A DNA stretch of 5,140 bases from an uncultured Collinsella sp. (GTDB lineage: Bacteria; Actinomycetota; Coriobacteriia; Coriobacteriales; Coriobacteriaceae). The stretch lies in contig USKL01000130.1 in assembly GCA_900555225.1 (NCBI GenBank), positions 1-5,140 on the forward strand, read 5' to 3'. The notes under the pieces were generated by a model that was given only the letters and a program-made list of their open reading frames with translations, was not told where the DNA came from and searched no databases. Position numbers and translations under genes: made by a program. Positions 1 to 4,328 of the stretch are shown one piece after another (position 1 is the first letter of the stretch; each line of letters starts with the position of its first letter).

Positions 1-25
1 CACCCTCCCACCCGCTCTCTAACCA

Positions 26-64
26 AAACCACCACAAAGGGGACAGGCACTTTTGTGGTGGTTT
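26..64. repeat. Perfect 13-bp inverted repeat with GGGGACAG loop, upstream of aroQ
   Basis: Bases 26-38 (AAACCACCACAAA) are exactly complementary to 52-64 (TTTGTGGTGGTTT), leaving a 13-nt loop GGGGACAGGCACT. There is no U-run after the right arm (CTCG follows), so it is a poor intrinsic terminator. The GGGGACAG loop and near-palindromic arms look like an interspersed REP-like or RAYT-type element, from memory of related genomes. It ends 22 nt before the aroQ start, so in RNA it would form a hairpin just upstream of the aroQ ribosome binding site. The hairpin is seen directly; the repeat-family assignment is inference. Confidence 0.6.
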
Positions 65-86
65 CTCGACTGCAAAGGAAGCAACC

Positions 87-524
87 ATGAAAGCACTCGT
101 CATCAATGGCCCCAACCTCAACATGCTCGGCATTCGCGAGCCGGGCATCTATGGCAGCGACAACTACGACCGCCTAGTGCAGATCTGCCAGGAGGCGGGT
201 GCCGCACAGGGCTTCGACGAGATCGAGGTCTTCCAGTCCAACCACGAGGGCAGCATCGTCGACAAGATCCAAGAGGCCTACGGAAAGGTCGACGGCATCG
301 TCATCAACCCGGCCGCTTATACGCATACGAGCGTGGCGATCCTCGACGCCCTCAAGGCCGTCGCCATCCCTGCCGTCGAGGTACACATCAGCGCCGTAGA
401 GACACGCGAGGACTTCCGCCAGGTGAGCTATGCACGCCTGGCCTGCTTCGCCACCATCACCGGCGAAGGCCTCCAAGGCTACGCCCACGCGTTGGAGCTG
501 CTGAGGGAGCGTCTCGAAAAGTAG
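87..524 (+). CDS. aroQ: 3-dehydroquinate dehydratase, type II (AroQ)
   Basis: This cytosolic enzyme reversibly dehydrates 3-dehydroquinate to 3-dehydroshikimate, the third step of the shikimate pathway to aromatic amino acids; type II enzymes are usually dodecamers. At 145 aa it has the normal family length. The N-terminus carries the hallmark NGPNLNMLGIREP (residues 7-19), with catalytic Arg17 and the active-site Tyr22 of the mobile lid. QSNHEG (50-55), NPAAYTHTS (74-82), catalytic His100 in EVHIS and RED at 107-109 follow in the expected order, and GYAHALELL closes the C-terminus. Two positions differ from the usual motifs: Ala76 where Gly is common (NPGAYTHT), and Ala103 where Asn is common (HISN/HLSN). 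The ATG at 87 is preceded by AAAGGAAG at 74-81. No promoter is obvious in the 86 bases upstream, so it may be read from the preceding gene. A hairpin at 570-605 ends the transcript. Confidence 0.96.
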   Translation: MKALVINGPNLNMLGIREPGIYGSDNYDRLVQICQEAGAAQGFDEIEVFQSNHEGSIVDKIQEAYGKVDGIVINPAAYTHTSVAILDALKAVAIPAVEVHISAVETREDFRQVSYARLACFATITGEGLQGYAHALELLRERLEK

Positions 525-569
525 CCTCGCGAGCAAATCCATCAACGCGATTCACACGCTAATAATGCC

Positions 570-610
570 AGTGCCGCCAGCAGCAACCTCGCTACTGGCG
601 GCACTTTATT
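570..610 (+). terminator. Probable intrinsic terminator of aroQ
   Basis: AGTGCCGCCAG (570-580) pairs perfectly with CTGGCGGCACT (595-605). The loop is 14 nt and the right arm is followed by TTTATT, a weak U-rich tail. AATAA at 561-565 can pair with TTATT at 606-610, extending the stem across a small bulge. ATGCCAGT (565-572) could instead pair with ACTGGCAT (611-618), so a competing outer hairpin is possible. It lies 45 nt after the aroQ stop and just before the next gene's promoter, as expected for a transcription boundary. Confidence 0.65.
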
Positions 611-617
611 ACTGGCA

Positions 618-623
618 TATAAT
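618..623 (+). promoter_or_regulatory. Candidate -10 box for the DUF4869-ATPase operon
   Basis: TATAAT is a perfect sigma-70-type -10 hexamer. It would place the transcription start near 630, giving a leader of about 25 nt before the ATG at 655. The -35 position at 17-bp spacing (595-600, CTGGCG) is a poor match and lies in the right arm of the aroQ terminator. No TGn extended -10 is present. If used, the promoter may be weak or need an activator. Confidence 0.45.
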
Positions 624-654
624 CATTGCAGTCACACAACGTCTGGAGACGCGC

Positions 655-1104
655 ATGTTAAGCATCCATCTGGGGGATTACCCCGGTTCCATCTACGATA
701 CCGAAACCTATTTTAGGAACTCATACTTGGACTCATGGTTCGAAGACCCTATGGCCGCACAGATTATTAAAAGCGTGGACGGATCAGAGCTCATCGGTCC
801 CCACAACATCGTAAGCAAACAGCTGGGCTCGATCACCCCACTCGAACTGTCCGGCGGCGTTAAGACGCTGCTGCTGGTGCGCAATCTCCCAAATATGGTG
901 TTCAACGCATCCACCTGCGGAGACAACTGTGCCCGCTGGCTACTCAAGATCGGCAAAGAGCAGGATGTGCTGGTGACCTTATACCACATCATGAAATTCC
1001 CCTGGAAGAGCTTTGAAATCCGCATTGAAAACGATGGCCGCATCGTCAGAAACATGCAGGAGTTTGTCGGCGCCACGAATGACTTTTTGGATGTTGATGA
1101 GTAA
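655..1104 (+). CDS. DUF4869-type protein of unknown function, first gene of a two-gene cassette
   Basis: The 149-aa product has no signal peptide or membrane segment and is probably cytosolic. By eye it matches the DUF4869 family. Recognisable features are an N-terminal SIHLGDYPGSIYDTETYF stretch (3-20), LSGGVKTLLLV (65-75), the distinctive block FNASTCGDNCARWLLKI (83-99) with two cysteines flanking GDN, and HIMKF (111-115). No function is established to my knowledge. The ATG at 655 is chosen because GGAG lies at 645-648, six bases upstream. An in-frame ATG at 565 would put 30 extra residues through the aroQ terminator and the TATAAT box, so it is unlikely. The stop TAA shares its last base with the ATG of the following ATPase gene, so the two are almost certainly co-translated and probably act together. 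Family recognition is from memory. The role is inferred to depend on the ATPase partner, perhaps as a specificity, toxin or regulatory subunit. Confidence 0.75.
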   Translation: MLSIHLGDYPGSIYDTETYFRNSYLDSWFEDPMAAQIIKSVDGSELIGPHNIVSKQLGSITPLELSGGVKTLLLVRNLPNMVFNASTCGDNCARWLLKIGKEQDVLVTLYHIMKFPWKSFEIRIENDGRIVRNMQEFVGATNDFLDVDE

Positions 1105-2105
1105 TGAAGGGAACGCATACCGTTGTCGTAGAGCGTGCAAAGGTCAAATACACACTCACGTTTAAGCGCAATATTTCCTTTATACGCGGCAACAGCGGCA
1201 CGGGTAAAACGACGCTCATCTCGATGATTCGCGACTACAACGACCGAGGACCGGAAAGCGGCGTTGCACTCAGTTGCGACGTGCCTTGCGAAACGCTTTC
1301 CGGCAGACGCTGGGAGCGCGAGCTATCGATCATCGAAGATTCAATCGTCTTTCTAGATGAGGGTAACGAGTTTATCTACTCAAAGGACTTCGCCAAAGCC
1401 GTCAACGGCTCGTCCAACTATTTTGTTCTGATATCTCGTCGCGATGCCAACGAGCTCCCCTACAGCGTTGATGAGATCCTGAAGCTAGTCAACACGACAA
1501 GTAAAACAATCAATGGCCGCAAGAGCGACAGGCGCTTCTACTCGGTGACCAAGCCGCTATATGACCACACGGCAAGTATGCTGTATCAGGATCTAAATGT
1601 TGGATTCGAGGTACCCGACGCCGTAGTTGTCGAGGATAGCAAATCTGGCTATCAATTCTACGACGCTCTTTGCAACCGACTCGGGATCCCCTGCTATACC
1701 GCCACCGGCGTTGCGAATCTAAAACGTACGATTCACGAATGTCCCGAGCAAAACATCCTTGCTATTGGAGACGGAGCAGCATTTGGTCCCTACATCGAAA
1801 AGGTGCTCGGACAGCGCGTTTACAAGAACGTACGCTTGTTCCTCCCCGAATCATTCGAGTGGACACTCCTGCAATCTGGCCTCATTCCCAGTAACGATAT
1901 CTTAAAAATCCTCGAGGATCCCTCAAGCTATATCGAAAGCCGCGACTACCTGAGCTGGGAGCGGTTCTTCACCGATGTGTTGATCAAATACTCGGCAGAC
2001 ACTCGCTACGCCTACAGAAAGGCAAAGCTCAATGAGCAGTACCTGAGGCCGCAGGCGATGAATGCAGTTGCAAACGTCTTGCCCGAGTGCCTGAAGGCAG
2101 ACTAG
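1104..2105 (+). CDS. P-loop ATPase with possible TOPRIM-like C-terminal half, partner of the DUF4869 protein
   Basis: The product is 333 aa and soluble. A Walker A motif GNSGTGKTT (residues 29-37, Lys35) and a Walker B IVFLDE (81-86, Asp85-Glu86) define a compact N-terminal ATPase. NYFVLISRR (105-113) with LPYSVDEI (118-125) looks like the following strand and sensor region. There is no convincing ABC signature; LSGRR at 65-69 only resembles one. The C-terminal half has VVVEDSKSG (174-182) and LAIGDGAAFG (219-228). Their acidic residues at strand ends (Glu177, Asp223) recall the TOPRIM fold that follows the ATPase in OLD-family nucleases. PESFEWTLL (248-256) follows. The canonical DxD is absent, so nuclease activity is uncertain. 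No Shine-Dalgarno precedes the ATG at 1104; translation is probably coupled to the upstream gene through TAATG. Two 60-base blocks inside the gene (1621-1680, 1861-1920) are 47% GC, against 63% in an aroQ block and 67% in a glycosyltransferase block, which fits horizontal transfer. A defence or stress role is inference only. Confidence 0.8.
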   Translation: MKGTHTVVVERAKVKYTLTFKRNISFIRGNSGTGKTTLISMIRDYNDRGPESGVALSCDVPCETLSGRRWERELSIIEDSIVFLDEGNEFIYSKDFAKAVNGSSNYFVLISRRDANELPYSVDEILKLVNTTSKTINGRKSDRRFYSVTKPLYDHTASMLYQDLNVGFEVPDAVVVEDSKSGYQFYDALCNRLGIPCYTATGVANLKRTIHECPEQNILAIGDGAAFGPYIEKVLGQRVYKNVRLFLPESFEWTLLQSGLIPSNDILKILEDPSSYIESRDYLSWERFFTDVLIKYSADTRYAYRKAKLNEQYLRPQAMNAVANVLPECLKAD

Positions 2106-2109
2106 ATAC

Positions 2110-2146
2110 AGCGGGGAGGGCCAAGTTGGTCCTCCCCGCTTTTGTT
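2110..2146 (+). terminator. Strong intrinsic terminator of the DUF4869-ATPase operon
   Basis: AGCGGGGAGG (2110-2119) pairs perfectly with CCTCCCCGCT (2131-2140). A G-U pair and CCAA/TTGG can extend the stem inward, and TTTTGTT (2140-2146) follows. It starts five bases after the ATPase stop codon, so it closes the two-gene unit. Confidence 0.9.
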
Positions 2147-2377
2147 ACGCCTTCTTGATCACGTACGCCAATCCAATATCGCAGGCACAGCGTACGATTG
2201 ACGCGAAGAACCACGATGCTGGCAGCGTCATAAGCAGAGGCTTGCTCACGCTCGGCTCCAGCCCCCTTTGGCGCGCCGTATAACCAATCCACCTCAGCAG
2301 CACAATAGCAGCTCACGCCACGGCTTCGGCCTAAACGTATACCCGGCAAGAACAAAGAACACCGGCATGTGAAAAAG
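2145..2377 (-). pseudogene. Remnant of a membrane protein, probably an acyltransferase family 3 gene
   Basis: No intact gene is visible between 2106 and 2412, but the minus strand keeps coding-like sequence in two frames. Reading down from 2377, one frame gives FHMPVFFVLAGYTF followed by RPKPWRELLLCC and a TGA at 2294-2296. The HMP-hydrophobic-(S/A)GY pattern is typical of the N-terminal region of membrane acyltransferases of the OafA/Acyl_transf_3 type. A second frame, open from 2312 to the TAA at 2145-2147, gives 55 residues. These include LLRWIGYTARQRG, then a hydrophobic stretch around SWFFASIVRCACDIGLAYVI, and end in KKA. Intact family members are about 330-380 aa, so at most a quarter survives, with a frame change between the pieces. 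There is no start codon or ribosome binding site. The 5' edge coincides with the tRNA terminator, suggesting a deletion joint. The second piece is not identified by itself; assigning it to the same gene is inference. Confidence 0.5.
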
Positions 2378-2403
2378 CCCGGACCACCAAGCGGTCCGGG
2401 CTT
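2372..2403 (-). terminator. Intrinsic terminator downstream of tRNA-Arg
   Basis: On the minus strand AAGCCCGGACC (2403-2393) pairs perfectly over 11 bp with GGTCCGGGCTT (2385-2375), with a 7-nt loop. A TTTTT run (2376-2372) follows. It starts nine bases past the encoded CCA end of the tRNA, the expected place for the 3' end of its precursor. Confidence 0.92.
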
Positions 2404-2412
2404 AATAAACGA

Positions 2413-2489
2413 TGGTGCTCCATGGCGGATTCGAACCGTCGACCTTGGGATTAGAAGTCCCCTGCTCTATCCAACTGAGCTAATGGAGC
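2413..2489 (-). tRNA. tRNA-Arg, anticodon UCU
   Basis: The minus strand folds into a full cloverleaf of 77 nt. The acceptor stem GCTCCAT (2489-2483) pairs with ATGGAGC (2423-2417), followed by discriminator A and an encoded CCA (2415-2413). The D arm is GCTC...GAGC, the anticodon loop is CTTCTAA (2457-2451), and the T loop is TTCGAAT. The anticodon TCT sits at 2455-2453 and reads AGA/AGG arginine codons, which are rare in GC-rich genomes. Two stem positions are imperfect: G27-A43 at the outer end of the anticodon stem and A50-C64 in the T stem. A terminator follows directly. The gene lies 54 bp downstream of the exporter ATPase on the same strand. Confidence 0.96.
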
Positions 2490-2535
2490 AAATAACCGCA
2501 CGCCCAAGCAAGCGCAAGCCTGTTAGGCGCAAGTA

Positions 2536-2541
2536 ATTATA
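2536..2541 (-). promoter_or_regulatory. Candidate -10 box for the tRNA-Arg gene
   Basis: The minus strand reads TATAAT here, a perfect -10 hexamer 46 bases upstream of the mature tRNA 5' end, between it and the stop of the exporter ATPase gene. No good -35 hexamer is seen at 16-18 bp spacing. Since I see no terminator between 2490 and 2543, read-through from the exporter operon is also possible. Confidence 0.4.
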
Positions 2542-2543
2542 AC

Positions 2544-3311
2544 CTAGTTGAACTGCTCGCGATACGCCTTGCAGACCTCATCGACTGGGCCGTTCATGCG
2601 AAGGTCACCCTTCTCAATCCAAACGGCACGCTGGCAGATGCGCTCAACCTGCTCCATGGAGTGCGAAACAAACAGAACCGTCACGTCGCCGCTCTGGATA
2701 AAGTGCTGGATGCGGGCCTCGCACTTCTGCTGGAAGAACACGTCACCGACGGACAGCGTCTCGTCAACAATCAGAATATCGGGCTCGGTAATCGTCGCGA
2801 TTGCAAAGGCGATACGCGCCACCATGCCCGAGGAGAAGTTCTTAAGCGGCATATCGACAAAGTTCTGAAGCTCAGCGAACTCGATAATGCCGTCAAAGTT
2901 GGCGTCGATGAACTCCTTGGTATAGCCAAGCAGGGCGCCGTTCAGATATATGTTCTCACGGGCAGTCAGCTCGGGGTCAAAGCCGGCACCAAGCTCAATC
3001 AACGGTGCGATATTGCCGTGCACCTTAACGCTGCCCTCGCTAGGCTCAAGCACGCCAGCGATAATCTTGAGCATCGTAGACTTGCCGGAGCCATTGGTGC
3101 CGACCAGACCCACGACCTCGCCGCGATGAATATCGAACGAGATGTGCTTAAGCGCCCGAAACTCCTCAAAGAACAGCTCGTGCTTGGCAAGCTTGATGAA
3201 GTACTCCTTGAGGTTGGTCAGCGACTCGGACGCCATGTTAAAGATCATGGTGACGTCGTCGACCTCGACAGCCAGAGGCTGCTCGCTGTAATCAACAACA
3301 GATTCAGTCAT
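2544..3311 (-). CDS. ABC transporter ATPase for polysaccharide/teichoic-acid export (Wzt/TagH/RfbE type)
   Basis: This is the cytoplasmic nucleotide-binding subunit that powers export of a lipid-linked cell-surface glycopolymer through the adjacent permease. Numbered from the chosen ATG (255 aa), Walker A is GTNGSGKS (71-78, Lys77). LIELGAGFDPELTARENI occupies the Q-loop region (104-121). The signature is the variant FSSGM (159-163), Walker B is ILIVDE (179-184), the D-loop region is LSVGD, and the switch histidine is His217 in SHS. The N-terminal segment (about 25-60) with NLKEYFIKL before ALKHISFDI is characteristic of this subfamily. The protein ends soon after the ATPase core, so it lacks the C-terminal carbohydrate-binding domain of some Wzt proteins. 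ATG at 3311 is preferred over GTG at 3314 because AAGGAG (3324-3319) then lies 7 nt away rather than 4. The permease stop codon falls inside this ribosome binding site, so the genes form one operon. Confidence 0.93.
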   Translation of the reverse strand: MTESVVDYSEQPLAVEVDDVTMIFNMASESLTNLKEYFIKLAKHELFFEEFRALKHISFDIHRGEVVGLVGTNGSGKSTMLKIIAGVLEPSEGSVKVHGNIAPLIELGAGFDPELTARENIYLNGALLGYTKEFIDANFDGIIEFAELQNFVDMPLKNFSSGMVARIAFAIATITEPDILIVDETLSVGDVFFQQKCEARIQHFIQSGDVTVLFVSHSMEQVERICQRAVWIEKGDLRMNGPVDEVCKAYREQFN

Positions 3312-3318
3312 CACAGCA

Positions 3319-3324
3319 CTCCTT
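3319..3324 (-). promoter_or_regulatory. Ribosome binding site of the exporter ATPase, overlapping the permease stop
   Basis: The minus strand reads AAGGAG with a 7-nt spacer to the ATG at 3311-3309. Its first two bases belong to the permease TAA stop (3325-3323). This supports translational linkage of the two subunits and decides the ATG over the GTG one codon upstream. Confidence 0.85.
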
Positions 3325-4168
3325 AGATGTAGAGGATGAACTTGCGCTCGGACTTATGGAACACGGTGTAGCCAATAACAAGCGCAAGAACCGCCCAAGC
3401 GACGCACATACCAAACGTCATAAGCGAGGGCGTAGTCTGGAACAGGAAGATATCACGCATAAACTGCAGGTAGTTATACATGGGGTTCGCATAGACCAGA
3501 ATGCGCACGAGATGCGGCATTTGCGCAACGAAGTCGGTCGTCCAGAAGATGGGCGTAATGTAGGTCCAAGCCGTAATGACGACGCTCCACAGATGCATGA
3601 CATCGCGGAAGAAAACCGTGAGGGCGGAGAGCATCATGCCCAGGCCCATGCAGAAGCACATAAGCAGCAGTAGGCAGACAGGCAGCAGAATAAGGTGCCA
3701 AGAAGGCATAACACGGAACCACAGCATAACAATAGCTACGGCGACCAGAGAGAAGGCAAAGTTAACCAGCGAGAAGAGCACCTTCTGCACTGGGAAGACC
3801 CAGCGGTGCACCTTAACCTTCTTGAGCAGCGGGGCAGCACCCACGATCGACGTCAGAGCCTGGTTCGTAGACTCGGACATGACGGCAAAGGTGACGTTAC
3901 CCACGATCAAATACAGCGGGTACATCTCGGGCGTAATCGAGCCATTGCGGCCCTGGGCAAAAATCGTCGAGAACACGATGGCCATGACAATCATCATCAG
4001 CAACGGATTGAGCACCGACCATGCGACGCCCAGAACGCTACGGCGATACTTGATCTTAAAATCCTTGGTAACCAGCTGACGAAGGATAAACGCGTCCTTC
4101 TCAAATTCGTTCTTAGCAAACGTCGCAGGCAGACTGCGAGTTTCTTGTTGCTTTGTCTGATCCGACAC
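3323..4168 (-). CDS. ABC-2 type permease for polysaccharide/teichoic-acid export (Wzm/TagG type)
   Basis: This is the membrane subunit of the exporter, forming with the next gene's ATPase a channel that moves lipid-linked glycopolymer across the cytoplasmic membrane. From the chosen GTG it is 281 aa, within the family's usual 260-290. The soluble N-terminus leads into KIKYRRSVLGVAWSVLNPLL (39-56 region), the amphipathic coupling stretch hallmark of this family. About six hydrophobic segments follow: roughly 49-70, 85-99, 129-150, 158-183, 190-210 and 254-270. FFRDV (186-190) and YITPIFW (203-209) are conserved family motifs. The protein ends in HKSERKFILYI. GTG at 4168 is chosen because AAAGGAG (4183-4177) lies 8 nt upstream. 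A TTG at 4231 would extend it by 21 residues but lies upstream of the candidate promoter, so is unlikely. Only 11 bases separate its stop from the ATPase start. Confidence 0.92.
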   Translation of the reverse strand: MSDQTKQQETRSLPATFAKNEFEKDAFILRQLVTKDFKIKYRRSVLGVAWSVLNPLLMMIVMAIVFSTIFAQGRNGSITPEMYPLYLIVGNVTFAVMSESTNQALTSIVGAAPLLKKVKVHRWVFPVQKVLFSLVNFAFSLVAVAIVMLWFRVMPSWHLILLPVCLLLLMCFCMGLGMMLSALTVFFRDVMHLWSVVITAWTYITPIFWTTDFVAQMPHLVRILVYANPMYNYLQFMRDIFLFQTTPSLMTFGMCVAWAVLALVIGYTVFHKSERKFILYI

Positions 4169-4176
4169 GGATGCAA

Positions 4177-4183
4177 CTCCTTT
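4177..4183 (-). promoter_or_regulatory. Ribosome binding site that fixes the GTG start of the permease
   Basis: The minus strand reads AAAGGAG, 8 nt before GTG at 4168-4166. It is the only good Shine-Dalgarno in the leader and favours GTG over the upstream TTG. Confidence 0.8.
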
Positions 4184-4207
4184 ACTCGTAATCGTTGACA
4201 AACGAAC

Positions 4208-4213
4208 AGTATA
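4208..4213 (-). promoter_or_regulatory. Candidate -10 box for the exporter operon
   Basis: The minus strand reads TATACT, one mismatch from the consensus. It puts the transcription start near 4201 and gives a leader of about 33 nt. No convincing -35 is seen; TCGTTT at 16-bp spacing is weak. The -10 is flanked by inverted AATCGTT/AACGATT copies at 4190-4196 and 4231-4237. Confidence 0.4.
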
Positions 4214-4292
4214 GACCCGACGGCCCTGCAAACGATTCGCGCAACAAAACTGGAGAACTAACCCACATCTAAGGATGACAAGTCCAAACGGC

Positions 4293-4298
4293 TATACT
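4293..4298 (+). promoter_or_regulatory. Candidate -10 box for the glycosyltransferase gene
   Basis: TATACT on the plus strand would start transcription near 4305 and give a leader of about 24 nt before the GTG start. No recognisable -35 lies at 16-18 bp spacing; ATGACA at 4275-4280 is only 12 bp away. The same hexamer occurs in the divergent exporter promoter. Confidence 0.4.
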
Positions 4299-4328
4299 TT
4301 CAAGGATTGAATGTGTAAGGAGCATTGA

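Noticed and set aside
565..654. Upstream ATG giving a 179-aa version of the DUF4869 protein
   Set aside because: The extra 30 codons run through the aroQ terminator hairpin and the TATAAT box and have no ribosome binding site; the ATG at 655 has GGAG at a proper distance.
1296..1310. LSGRR in the cassette ATPase as an ABC signature
   Set aside because: It lacks the second glycine and the usual LSGGQ context, and the Walker A to B distance is too short for an ABC domain with its helical insertion; likely chance.
2029..2355. 108-codon open frame on the minus strand across the cassette end and intergenic region
   Set aside because: It reads backwards through the strong terminator and the ATPase 3' end, has no ribosome binding site, and uses a different frame from the acyltransferase-like remnant.
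525..2432. Duplicate of the tRNA 3' end as an attachment-site repeat left of the tRNA
   Set aside because: Reading through the interval I found no second copy of the T-arm/acceptor sequence, only short chance matches such as GCTCCA near 2255.
2490..2543. Terminator of the exporter operon between the ATPase gene and the tRNA
   Set aside because: Only a 4-bp GCCT/AGGC stem and GCGCAAG direct repeats are present, with no U-tract.
2661..3326. Long plus-strand open frame opposite the exporter ATPase
   Set aside because: Antisense shadow: the minus strand encodes a complete ABC ATPase with all motifs, and the plus frame has no recognisable domain.
4169..4231. TTG start extending the permease by 21 residues
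   Set aside because: It lies upstream of the candidate -10 box and lacks a ribosome binding site; GTG at 4168 has AAAGGAG 8 nt away.
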